Assembly: GCA_036924285.1 (NCBI GenBank)
Contig: JAYKYS010000015.1
Location: 1,116,001 to 1,180,000, forward strand
Direction of reading: 5' to 3'
Source of the DNA: Asterella californica
Lineage: Eukaryota; Streptophyta; Marchantiopsida; Marchantiales; Aytoniaceae
Length of the DNA: 64,000 bases
Below are positions 11,630 through 23,112 of the stretch, piece by piece (position 1 is the first letter of the stretch; each line of letters begins with the position of its first letter). The notes beneath the pieces were generated by a model. It did not search any database. It was not told where the DNA came from and was given only the letters and a program-made list of their open reading frames with translations. A program made the position numbers and the translations under genes.

Positions 11630-11805
11630 CTAGATGTGCAAGCCGTAGCCACTTTCCCAACATAGACTCCCGTCCAAGAGGTTAACATGTTGAGATAAGA
11701 ACCAGGAGCCAGGAGGATTTGATCCAAAGACCTCTTTTTCCTAGGTAGGAGTCTCTTCCACTAAGGTGGCTCTTGCTTCATTTAATAAAGTAAAGACATG
11801 TACAT
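11630..11805 (-). mobile_element. tRNA-like SINE, copy 1
   Basis: On the minus strand the head starts GAGCCACC and contains TAGTGGAAGAG, which fits the Pol III A box TRGYNNARNNG exactly. About 40 bases later comes GGATCAAATCC, one mismatch from the B box GGTTCRANNCC. The body continues with CTTGGACGGGAGTCTATGTTGG. The same head and body are at 16745-17000 on the plus strand. No intact tRNA fold is claimed. Confidence 0.5.
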
Positions 11806-14800
11806 AAGCTTACACAACTTGCTTTTATTTAGTTTGCTAACTTTTGGTGTTACTTCCACTATACATCTCTGTTTCTAGTAACTAAAGACCCAAAACTATA
11901 CTACTCTTAAACTAGAAATGATGAAAACATCTAAACATAAATTTATATTGTTCTGCATAAATGAAAATGTGCCTACTTTGATCAAGAAGAGCTTCCACTT
12001 GGTACTTTCATGACTTCTTAGTAGTTCTTTGGAACATAAGCTAGAGAGCAACTTGTCTAGCTTGGCCTTAACTTAGCACCTGTCTAGCTTAACAAGCTCC
12101 AGGGCAGCTTCTTTTACAACTACATACACAATGGAAGAAAAATTCGTTTGTTATCATCTTTCATTGTAAAGACTATCATGCAACACGATAGCATGCCACC
12201 AATAGCTATCAAAAGGGTCAGACATCAGTTCATTTGTATCCGAAATGATGATCAAAGTGAATCTCGTCCAACTGATAATTGCATCAGATAACAATGAGCA
12301 CTCGGAGCAGACAATGTGTGTTGAGTTTTCAGTTGCAGACGGGTCGTGAGCCTTAGGATCATTCCTTCGGGAGGAGATAGTAGAAAGGTCAAGCACATCT
12401 GGACCCATGTAGAATCACCGGCAAAGTGACACATCTAGGAGATCTCCACGACATGACACAACTCAGTGCTCTATTTGTATGGTTCAAGAACACAATCGAT
12501 GAAGATGTCCATCAAGAGGTTGGTCCATCCACACAGGCTGTCACAGTCACAAAGAAGTCATAAAATAACATGCTAGATCAGCATCTTGGTCTACAATAGT
12601 TGGCTTTGATGCATCCTCTTCTTTACTTGATGACCCGGGCACCACTCAAGCGGACATGTCTAGTCTCTTTGGTGATATTTAGCTCATATATTCAAACTCA
12701 GACGGTTCCAGTTCCAACGACAATGATCCATCAGAATGATGGTTTCTATGTCATGCAAGTTCAAAAGTTGTCTTCATCAATCTTTCTCTAGATGCCAAGA
12801 TGTACACTAGTTCCATGCAGAGCAGTTCAGAAAATTTGGGTCTCTACTTGACCAAGTGCACTTTCTGTTCAGTTTCTCAGAGCTTGTAAGTTTAAATACT
12901 TACAGGTAAACATAGAAACTCTCGCTTTTTAGCAACATACTTCTGCTATGGATTTTGAAAAGACAAAAACCTTCCAGGTTTGTGGAACAAATTCATGGAA
13001 CATTACACAAGACTGTACTTCAAGAAGCTATCCGTTTGGAGCTACAAGGGATATATGTGAAAGCTTCTGGTTATGTCTACATAACAAAGAGTAATGAGAT
13101 ATTGAAGAATTGAGATAACGAGACTGAAGAAATTAACTATCATGTGCTCGTAGAGTCTAACACACTAGCATTAGATCTACAGACAACGGAGTCTCAATAT
13201 TCATTTCTAGACCACGTGGAAGCAATTGATTATATAAAATAATCTTGTATGGTAAGAATATAGAGTATGTCTCTGGTTCCTGCAGATATATGGATATAAC
13301 AACCACAACACGAGCTTAATCCCATTGATTCATCAAATTTGCAGCCAACCCATAAAATCAGGATATCTGTATTCAGAGAAAACATGGTTTTGCACAAGAT
13401 AATCTCAAGCAAACTCATGTTAAGATGAGCAAAGGATGCAAGAGTTGGTCAACTTTAGTGTCTAAACATCTTTTGGCACAAGCCCACATACTGGACAACG
13501 AGTAATCTTCTATATCTCTTCATAAGACTGATCAATGCATTCATCACTTTGTCACGTCATCTTCGCCAGTTGCTAGTTCGGTCGAGTATGAAGTGACGTG
13601 TGTCATTAGTGTTGTTAGCGAGGTTTCTTGGGTTGAGATCACCAAGGAGTATATTTCGAGTTGGAGCTTGTAGTCTCTCACTTTTCTCGAGTTGAGTCTT
13701 CAAGCTCTTAGTTATGATAGATGCGCTTAGTGAGTATAACCTAGAGTTTCTATGAACACGGAGTGGATTTGGCTTGATTCGTGAGTGATATGATGCTGGT
13801 TGGTAGGTGTTTTACGTATGTGTTCTCATATTATTCGAGAAAAATCGTCCGTGAAGTTTTTGCCGGTGGTATTCTGAGTGGTTGTAGATTGATGATATCT
13901 TCAATTTGTGGAGTCGGGGTGATTTGATTGGTGTATTCACAAAGTGCTTTGGTGGAGGTTTAGTCGCTGGTCGGATCAAATTATAGTCGCTTGTGATTAT
14001 TGTCATTTTCTTGAAATCTGACATTTGGCTGATGTGCAGAAGCGCTGATCAGATTTTTTGTGATGGTTGGTTTTGGTCCGCGAAGGGTGTAGTAGAAGCG
14101 TGCTGGGAAGACGCTTCTAACGCAACCAAAATTGTTTGAAACGGAGTTTGAGCTCAGAAGAGCTCTTTTTGTGCCAAGAACCAAAATCAAGAGGCTTCAA
14201 GGAGTAGAGATGTGTGAGTATGGAGACGTGAGAAGCGGAGTGCGAGAGTTGCAGAGACGGAACAAACTGACATGTCATATCTCACCGAGATGAGCCAGCA
14301 AGTCAGCTTGCAGACTTACGAGAGATAGGTAAGTTTTCAGTGGTGTGAGAGTGCGTAAAATGTCATCATCCATCTCGACACTATTCCTGAAGCTTGCATT
14401 TAACTTTTCAGTTCTTAGTTTTGGACTATACCACTAGACCACTAGCTCTTGGTGTCTTACAAGGATGTTCATAGGTACTTAGGGACTTGTTTTATGTCTT
14501 AAGAGACCTTACTAGGCATTTTGAGGAGAGTGGTAGCAAGATCTCATAGTCTTAAGGAGAAGCTACACTTGAGGTACGGTTCTCCATGTCGTAGGTGGAT
14601 GCATGGAGGGTATTAGTGGATGTTGAGTGATGTGAGCTAGTATAGCTACATGGTTGAAGATCTTTGGAGTTACAAGAGGATTGGACATCTAGTTAGCAAC
14701 TCCAAACTCATGTTATGATCATTGGTGGTCGTATATTGTGCATATGACTACTTGATGAAGAAGATGTCAGTCCGGGTGGGATTAGATTTCTACCTTTGTG

Positions 14801-15844
14801 AATGTTTGACGGTGAAAGGTTATCGTTTGGACTTCTTGTGGTTAGAACTCCTTCATGCTCAGCTTCATACTTGTGCGTCGCGTTTGCTTGTGTTGGCGCT
14901 TGATTCTGATGTGATTACTCCAATGTGCTATCGGTAGCGAGGCTGGAGTTGCGGACCAGTCAGACTATCTATGTTTCTCTCACGGTGAGGTTAGACTTGC
15001 CAGTAGACCGTGAGAGGTTACTTGTGGTAATGACAGGTTCAGGTTGTCCATACTCATCATAATAAGGGATAGGTTAGCTCAGTACGAGCCGAGTTACGAT
15101 AACAGCGATCATGTGTGATGACAGAGTGCTGAAGTTGGAAGAGTTGGTTCATTGTTGGTGGTGTGTCCGTGATCGAAATAAGATTTGTCATCACGAGGCT
15201 CCCAGGAGGTTCCACGAGAGATTCCTCTATAATACGTGATGGGTTCACATGGAGTGGTTGTAGGTATCAGCTAGTGACACCAGTTTCAACGACGAGAGAT
15301 ACCATTTTGACCGGTGTCAACGATAATTCTCACGTTGTTATATCATCAATCGTGTGAGATATAGACGAGATCTATGAGAATGTGAAGGATCCTTAGCAAT
15401 ACTCTAGTGCATTGGGCACCATCGAGCTTGATGATTTCATCAAGTAGTTCGACAGTTGGTGGAGACAATATGTGTTGATTACTATTGACACGTTCACTTG
15501 CAGTGTGATATCAATGAGTTCTAGTGGAGTGACGAGCGCTGTTGGTAGTATGAAGAGAGGAGGTGTCTCCCTTATTGGTAGTGCAGTCACTGGAGGTGGA
15601 GCTGTTGGATATAGTGGTCGTGGAGCACCATTAAGATTTAATCCGGTGGTTATGTTCTTTCAATGTTTGAGAGTGTGAGGACTGACAAGCTCAAGAGCTT
15701 GCAGGAGTTCTAGCGGAGGACTGGACATAGTGAGACGTTCACTCGCATGAGACGGTGAATGTCACTTAGAGAATGACGAAGGTGCAGACGGTGTAGTGTT
15801 GGTACGAGATACTAGACCGTGAGCTGCCATGGAGAGTTAGAGAT
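11806..15844. other. Decayed repetitive DNA without readable genes
   Basis: Open frames of 60-84 codons are scattered on both strands, without recognisable domains. From about 13560 the base composition and the density of short plus-strand frames resemble the retroelement remains that follow at 15845, so this is probably the front part of that element. I could not place an LTR or PBS. Confidence 0.3.
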
Positions 15845-16744
15845 GTGACTCTCTTACACATGACAACACTTACATTGACCGTTATCTTCAGTTTGGCTGA
15901 GCGTATTGAGCTCAACATCACCGAGGAGAGAGTGGTGATTGCTGGTTTTAGCAGTAGGGATGGCTCCTACACTTTGAATGCATCTACTACTGCTCAAGGA
16001 CCTCAGTCTATGCATCAGCGTGATCAGAAGGACCAGAAGGATGGATAGTCGTGACCTTAAGGAGTATCTGAGGGTTCTAGTGGACAGAAACCTTTATCGT
16101 TATTCTTTGGACAACAGCGATATGGCTGTTGAACTTGTGCTAGTGACCATCACCAAAAGGATTGTCTTGAGAGACAAGAAACATCTAAGGCGTCTCAGAC
16201 GGTGTAGTGACATTATGATCACTATCACAGATATGACCACACTAGTGATCGTCATTTTGATCTTCACCAAGAGTTGCTTGGAGAGAAAGCTACTACTGCG
16301 GTGTCGTGCTATGTGACGTCCCATATGATGAAACATATCTCAAGAAGACACTCGATTGACATTTTCACAAGAAGCTGCACTCGAGTTTACCAAGCTGGGC
16401 AAGAGTTAAGCTAGGGCTGAGTTAAAGTATCACTCTGAAGAAAAATGAAAGTACAAGAATGCTCGTTGAGGAGAGTGACCTCGTGCTTTCAGTTGTGAGA
16501 AGTAGCATTCCATGCAATAGTTAGTGTAGTTGTTAAGTCATGAAAATGTGAAAGAGAGATCGGCTCATGACTTAGATCCACAATCCACGTAGGTGCTAGT
16601 GAGTACTATAGTTTTGACTCTTCATTCATTAAAAATAGAGCTATATAGAGAAGTTGACGAAGAGAAAATTAGTAAAGAATGTAGAAGTAACTTCCTTTAA
16701 GTTTATGTATGAGTTTTAATTCTCTGTGTGATGGGAACGGAGAT

Positions 16745-17000
16745 CATCCTCAGTAGTAGAGACGTCTATCTAGGAAAAAGAGGTCTCTAGGTCAAATCCT
16801 CTTGGCATGTTTATCTTATTCTGGCATGTTGACCTCCTGGATGGGAGTCTATGTTGGATATGTAGCTACGTCTTATCTATTACGGCATGTTGATCTCCTG
16901 GATGGGAATTTATGTTGGATATTTAACTATGTCCTGCATATCTAAGAGCGGAGGACCGATATCTTCCTTAATCATGGACTTCGTGATCTATAATCGAAGT
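16745..17000 (+). mobile_element. tRNA-like SINE, copy 2, with internal duplication
   Basis: The head contains TAGTAGAGACG, an exact fit to the A-box consensus, and AGGTCAAATCC, two mismatches from the B box. It aligns with copy 1 (11630-11805, opposite strand) at roughly 85 percent over the head. The body segment GGCATGTTGACCTCCTGGATG is present twice, about 60 bases apart (near 16823 and 16884), whereas copy 1 has it once. Confidence 0.5.
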
Positions 17001-18559
17001 AGCATGCGGAGGTTAAGAGATACTTAAGCCTCAGCCTCTACATGCGATTCGATTATAGATCAGCAGTTACTTGGTGCGGTTCTGAGGGGGTTGTAAGTCC
17101 GGTGAGGTGGCTTCATAGCTGTAACTTTAATCTACGCTGGATGACATGTACTATAACAAAAGTGGCATCAAGATGACATCAAAAATCGAGAAATTTTTAA
17201 TAAGCAAAGGTCTAGCTTAGCAGGAGGTCTGCTTGTTTGATACCAAGTCTGCTTACAAAAGACCTTAGCTTAGCTGAGGTGTTAGGGAAGAAAACTGTCG
17301 GCATCATGCGATGAGGGGTATTATCTCTTTTATCACCAAGGAGAGCCGTCGATGCATACAGGAGGAAGATAAGGATTGAGATGATCGGATTTTTTAAGAT
17401 TTTCATTTGGGTTGTCACAAGAAAAGAAATACAGTTTTGGAAGTTCAAATTTCATCTATTATTGTACTTGGAGGTGCATATGCTTTTTGGTGAAAAAGAA
17501 TAGATCTTATTGAGTAGGGATCTATTGTCAACCAGAAATTGATATATGCGGAAGACTTTGGCTGTAGCAGGAAGAGAAATAAAGTATTGGGAGTTCGAAT
17601 TTGTGGAAGACTTTGATTGTTGTAGGCAAGCTGGTTAGCCCTTGTCTTCTCATTCAATCTCTATCTTGCAATTAATCACAGTTAGAAGGCTCGCCCTTCT
17701 TGAGAAAGAATCTCTTCGACTTGCTGTCGAGGAGCAAGAGCTCAAAAGGAGTGTGGAGGTTGCGTTGGCGGTAGAGGTACATAACCTAGTAGAGGACATG
17801 CCGTTTACACTACTGATTCTACTTCAGATGCTACTATGGCTACTCAGATCCAGCAATTGGAGCAACATATAGTTAGTATAGCTATTGTCCATTCGAGATC
17901 TAGTTCAGGGACGAGTGTCTCTTTATCTTATGGAGGAGAACCAGATCCGCACGAGTTTATTTGCAGAGCATCATAAATAGATGCATATCAGTGACGATTA
18001 CTCCGAGAGTAGCACATGCTCCATAACCCCAGGGAGTATCAATGGGTTAGATCCACAAGAAGATAGACTAGGCTTCCTCAATTATATATATTATCAGAGA
18101 CGCTTAAGACTTCATTTATGGTTCCTAGTCATTCTACTCATGATGTAGATCATTTAGGTGCACGACAATCACACAATAGAGCAATGTGAGTAAGTTTTCG
18201 AGATCCACGAATGCAGGGCATGATATATTGTTGAGGACGGCCATGTTTATCTTGCGGGTCTCTTTATTTTCAACCACAGATATGAGGACGTTGGGAGTCA
18301 ATTCAACCTCACTATTTCGGATGACGATCACGCTTTGTGAGAATGAGGTAGTTGTGACCTCCATTACAGATCATTGACTCGAGCATCAGGACAACTATCA
18401 CTAGTACATGACAAACGGCGGCTGTTAAGATGAACGAGTTATCAACTAGATCGACGATTGAGCGTGCTAGTTGGACTCTGAAGCGTAGTCCTTGATGCTA
18501 GAGAATGCAATAGCTATTGCTATGACCCTATGTAAGACTGATATAGAGAGATGTCCATT

Positions 18560-18655
18560 CCATATTCAAACATCTCTTGTGTTGGTGATGATTGAGCACT
18601 TCTCCAAGAGGATTGAGTTTGTGACATTTGAAATTCCACTAATATCAAGTCAAAA
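18560..18655 (+). pseudogene. Integrase core fragment
   Basis: The translation LVLVMIEHFSKRIEFVTFE matches the pattern V-L-V-x-V-D-x-F-S-K-W at the first catalytic Asp of LTR-retrotransposon integrases. The Asp is Glu here. Only this block is preserved, and the sequence turns AT-rich immediately after. Confidence 0.5.
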
Positions 18656-18758
18656 AAGAGATAAGAGACATTTTTCTCTTCCTTTTTATCTTTTAAACAC
18701 GATGATAAAATAATAGTGCTAACTATTTAGAAAATATCTAAATTTTGTCTAGATGTAC

Positions 18759-18788
18759 AACTAAATTTAATTATAATTAAATTTAGTT
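18759..18788. repeat. Perfect 30-bp palindrome
   Basis: The bases from AACTAAATTTAATTA to its exact reverse complement form an uninterrupted palindrome. It lies in an AT-rich stretch between the retroelement remains and the gene island. Confidence 0.9.
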
Positions 18789-18969
18789 AATCATGACTAA
18801 TTTTATATCTCCTTAAAGTACTTGGGCAGCGAATAAACATTCTCTTTACTTAGTTTTAACTAAGTAGCTTTGAGCGGAAACAAGAAGTTGAAGAACAAGA
18901 AGAGTTGAGGTCGGATTAAATTTTAAAGATGAAGCAAGAGTCTTTCTGGTCAAGAAAATTCTCCTTACA

Positions 18970-21940
18970 CCCAAAACTAGAGCAGCGAGTGCAACGTGTT
19001 ATCGGGTGAAGTTTGAGACTCACTGTAAGCTTCTGAGGCTGCAGCAATTCTTCGGGTTAGCAAGAAAGAACCCCCCTTACCTGGTAACTCGGTGAGCATC
19101 CACAGGATACCAGTTGGCTCCACATACAAATCCGCTTCGTTCCGTTCACCGGTTTCAGAATGGCACTGGCGCGTCAAGTTCGCTGAACGCGCGCTCTCGG
19201 AGGGATTACCGGCAGCGGTTTGCATGGGCCTCGATGGATGTGGCAACGGCGGGCTTGTGGGAGAGGTGCGTCACTCGCCCGCTCGCATATCGAAGCTGCT
19301 GAGGTCGAAGGTCGCAGGTTAGAGCCAGCGCTTGTCCCGCTTTCTATCTCTAGTCCCAGTCAATCAATCAGATGCTGGAGATCAGCCAGTGGTACGCGTA
19401 CTGCGGAGTGGGTTCAGAGCCAACTGAAGTATACGGTCCGATTCACTTTGGCACTTTGGAGAAACAGAGGAAGAGATTATATTTTCCTTTGTTTAGACTG
19501 AGCGATCGACCATTTCCTATCCGCTGGAGAGATGGAGGAAGATAGATTCAGCTGTGATCTCAACGCTACACGACATCTAATCTAAGCTTGGATTCCGTTT
19601 GCTACACACATAGACAATAATTTAGCTCAGAAGATTGGATTGAACATCGACAGGAACTGATTCTTGACTTCCTACTTCATGGTAGGCACATGTTTAAAAC
19701 AGCCTCAGATTTAGACATTGACAAAGTCGATCCCTCTGCGAAGAGAAGAAAAGAATGGAATGGAACGGGAATGGGGATGGACAAAACAGGGTCCTTGGGC
19801 CTCTGCTGGTCAGGTCTAGGGAATGGCAGTGTGGAGTCACTCATTCTTGACTACCCTATCCCAGAGCACATCCACCTTACGATGTCAAGAAGCGTAAATG
19901 TACGGTGAGTGTGCCGCTTGTCTGTCTGCATGTACGCTTTTAGACTTGTGTAAATATATCTCTAGATTGTACAATTTGTAGGCAGATACAGAATCCCGCT
20001 ACGCTTATATGCACAGTTTTATCTGGTAGATGCACCGGTATCCTCTACACATCACTAGTGTTCACGTACCTCAAGTGGCAGGAGGCCAAGGTTGCTTTAA
20101 AACCGGCCGGATTAGTTGGAACCAGGACGTACGTAAGATTGCAGATTCTTGGTGACTGAATTGGTGATGGGAAGGTGACCGCGGGGGAGTATCAGTCTAG
20201 GAAACTGAAGCTTGGCGTGGGAGATATTCGTTCTAGAATCCCAAGACATGTACCGTCGAAGGTTATGAGTATAAAAGTAGTGAGTGATCTTCTCACTTCC
20301 TCTTCAAGAATTACTAATTTTGAGTTAAAATTATGTCTAATTCCATGGAGATCAGCACCAAGTGTCTTGGACTTCACAACATTGCTCGTGGCGAGAATAA
20401 AGAGGCCATGGAGACTGAAACTGCACATCTACATTTCAGTGAGACCATGCGGTTTCCCTTCTCAATGGGTGGTGGGCTCACGAGAAGCTACCAGCAGGTG
20501 ATACCAAAGATTACTCTTACAGCAGGTAAATTTGATCCATATTTGATTCCCGACAGAACTGCATAAGGAATAACAATATGCTGCGCAATGGAATTGTGAG
20601 GCTATGAATTTGGTAAAGGAGAGAAAGTGTTAACATAGTTAGAGACACTGGTATAGAGATTGAGATGCATGTAAAGTCAAAAGAAAAAAACGACAATACA
20701 TTTCCTTTTATCTTTTCTCCACTCCTGCAAAATCGATAGTTAGCTTATGCAAATGTAAAACAAAAGCCACTATGACTGGACTCTGGAGATGGCTGGAAGA
20801 TGGCCGGCCAGCTGAAGGACAGGTATTTCCAAGACGAAAGACGACGACTCTCTGGGCTCTAGTATAGACACTATACTAGAAGTGTCTATACGACCCAGAA
20901 GATGGGAAGCTCGAGGACGTAAAATTCAACCAATTTGACTGCTCAGTCTTTTTGTAAGTGTAGACAACAAGCCGTTCAACTTTCCGTGATCCATGGCATG
21001 AAGGGAGCAAGGCAAGGGTCCTAGGATCGGAATAAAAGGTGAGAGACAGGTATACGCATCTGGCTCGGTCTTCAGTGGTCTCTCTGTGTAGAGGGGGTTG
21101 GTGACATCGGCATCAGCATTTCCTCCTTTTCAAGAGAAGGATATCGTTTGACGAATAAGATATGCCTGATTGTGGTACCCACACAACACATCAGATCTAG
21201 GAAACCACCAGAAGCTGAACAAGCAACGGGTAGGCGACCTACGATCTTATCTAAGGACTCTAATCTGTCTAGTTTGGTAGCCCAACAAGTAGTATATCGT
21301 ACCGGACGGGCACTAGAAGCCTACTCGTTCGGGATACGGAAGATCAGGAGTATACAGACTCCAGAGCGTGCTTTTCCAGATCGTCTAAAAGTTGTCGGTG
21401 TAAGTTACGAAGGTCGAGCGGATAGGAGAGGAAAGCAACGGAGAGCGAGTATGAAGGTGGTGTCTGTCGTATGGGACGGAGGACTGACTCAAGACTTCAG
21501 AGCCTCTGACGAATTCCTAGTCTCCTGTGTCTATGGAGACGGTATTTCTACCGTCCGGCATTGCGAACGTGTCCAGGCCTCCAAGAACATGTGCTCCCTG
21601 ATGAGTGTAATTGATACGCAAGCATGTGACAGACAACCAGACACAAGACAGACACTCTGCTGTGCTTCCGGACGACAGACTAACTGGGGAGTTCGCTATT
21701 TTAGGGTTGGTGGCAGGAACGAGGATCGGGAAACAAACCACAATGACCGAACCTGACAATTACCTCATTGCGGTGCGGAAGCCCACTGTGACAGACGATC
21801 AGAGCAGATCAGGTTTGATACTGTACAGTCTCAAATTGACCGTCCGGTTAAAAGTCCCTCATTTCTTCCCGTACCAACACTCCCAATCCTTTTCTAGGTT
21901 GTCCAGCGGCTGAACTGAACTGAGAATTCCTAACGTATAG
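18970..21940. other. Left part of gene island, no resolved gene
   Basis: Base composition is more even than in the flanking TE regions. Several frames exist, but none shows a recognisable domain. The longest is 202 codons at 21148-21756 on the plus strand. It has no family resemblance and a scattered composition, so I do not call it. A hairpin is at 20851-20899. A GC-rich block at 19090-19330 is open in more than one frame and may be an exon or untranslated leader. Confidence 0.3.
20851..20899. repeat. Imperfect hairpin
   Basis: GTATAGACACT (20862-20872) pairs perfectly with AGTGTCTATAC (20881-20891). An outer TCTGGG (20851-20856) pairs with CCCAGA (20894-20899). The loop is 8 bases. Confidence 0.7.
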
Positions 21941-21941
21941 C

Positions 21942-22190
21942 GGAAGTGTCTGGGGATAGTCGCTTCCCGGAAATGAGGATGGCTCGCCACGAGATGTGAG
22001 CCGAGGAAAGTCCGCATTTCCGGCGAAGTACCGTTCATCGGAGCCCTCCGCAACGTAAAGCTCGTCTAGGGTTGAGGATGCTGGGGAAACGTGAACTCCT
22101 TCCTAAGGAACTGTGAGGAAAGCGACGCAGAGAATACCAAAGGAACTCACTTCTCATCCTTTGTGAATCCCCCCTTTCCGGTGCTTTATC
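21942..22190 (+). ncRNA. Possible RNase P/MRP-like RNA (speculative)
   Basis: Four short blocks occur in the order known for RNase P RNA. A closed stem GGAAG ... GATAGTCGCTTCC (21942-21967) recalls the 5' GAAG...ACAGTCGC...CTTC of bacterial type. GAGGAAAGTCCG (22003-22014) is the CR-I signature. GTGAGGAAAGCGACGCAGAG and the following AATACC (22113-22138) recall the CACAGAAA...ACC block. CCGGTGCTTTAT (22178-22189) recalls the 3' CCGGCTTAT. At about 250 bases it is short for a bacterial RNA, and land plants are thought to use protein-only RNase P. RNase MRP RNA or coincidence are alternatives. Confidence 0.2.
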
Positions 22191-22370
22191 CTATATGTAA
22201 TACCAGCATTGGAGAATCACCCAGAAATTGGCTTGATCATACCCCAATACGATTGTTGCGCTTGGTCATATCATACTTTCTTAACGTTTGGTTGCTTGAT
22301 CATACCTCTGAAGGATTATTGCCACTAGAACCAGTCATTTTAACTTTTGATTCATCATTTTAGTAAATTT

Positions 22371-22403
22371 TTTAATCAAGGGTAATTTTTACCCTTGATT
22401 AAA
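22371..22403. repeat. Perfect 15-bp stem hairpin
   Basis: TTTAATCAAGGGTAA (22371-22385), a 3-base loop TTT, then the exact reverse complement (22389-22403). It could act as a small fold or be a MITE remnant. No tandem copy was seen nearby. Confidence 0.85.
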
Positions 22404-22735
22404 TATCACTGTAAATCAAAATATTTAACATTAAAAACACGTTAGACTATCCATATTCTCATTCCTTTAGTATGGACAGCATGTGAGTAACATCAAAAGG
22501 CGACTGGTTTTACAGGCAATAGCTAGTCAGAGATGTTATCAAGCAATACATCGTCAAGAAGGGTATGATCAAGCTCACGTATAGTTGAGAAAAAGGTTCG
22601 CCAATTTATGCACCAAAATGCATTGGTCCTCGTACAAGTACCAATTTATGGAGAATCACCGGTTGCGAACCGCTTTCTCAACTATACGGTGTTTTAAAGT
22701 ACTCGCATGGAAAGTTCCAAAATCTTGACAGAGCT

Positions 22736-23112
22736 TTACGCGGCGACCGAGCCCACGTAAACGAAAGGTGCGCCGTTCCATTTCTGAAGGACGATGGGAG
22801 GGAACTCAGGCATGAAATATGGACGCTCCTTGTTCTTGGGTTCCAGGAGTACAGAACCGTAAATCTGATACAGAGGTTTGAACCTCTGAGAAGCTTAGCA
22901 GCACTAGACTCACCTCAGGCTACGGAATCTGGCTGGCGCATAAATCCAAGTCACTGCAGTTCGTGAAGTTGATGATCTGCCTCGGGCCCGACGGAATCTT
23001 CCGACCTGCGTGCCAAACCGAGTGTTTGGACTTTTCATGTAATCGTCAACCTACACGCCCAGCTGTTACCTTGTTCCTTTGCACTTGTACATACTGCAAA
23101 GTCAAATGCCAC
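22736..23112 (-). CDS. C-terminal exons of an unidentified gene
   Basis: Three exons fit together in phase: 23112-23070, 23050-22914 and 22883-22736. All are bounded by AG acceptors and GT donors, and the gene ends at TAA 22736-22738. The visible C-terminus contains NKVDDYMKSPNTRFGTQ, AVTWIYAPARF, YQIYGSVLLEPKNKERPYFM and EFPPIVLQKWNGAPFVYVGS. It is rich in aromatic and proline residues, like a folded protein end. I do not recognise the family. More exons probably lie upstream between 23130 and about 24100 (for example a frame at 23990-23910 giving VFKVPHMQIPDATCADPYM), but their links are not settled. It would lie tail-to-head behind PRIM2 on the same strand. Confidence 0.5.

Larger units (their letters stand above)
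15845..18655 (+). mobile_element. Highly decayed retrotransposon D (gag to integrase scraps)
   Basis: Plus-strand pieces appear in retroelement order. 15845-16048 has a gag-like FSLAERIELNITEERVVIAG. 16120-16170 gives a zinc-knuckle remnant, CxTCASDHHQKDC, with a stop at x. 18560-18655 gives LVLVMIEHFSKRIEFVTFE, which resembles the start of a retroviral-type integrase core. Protease and RT were not recognised between them. A SINE sits inside it at 16745. Classification beyond LTR retrotransposon is not possible by eye. Confidence 0.5.

Noticed and set aside
21148..21756. 202-codon plus-strand ORF
   Set aside because: No family resemblance or domain pattern, and the composition looks random; kept only as a note.
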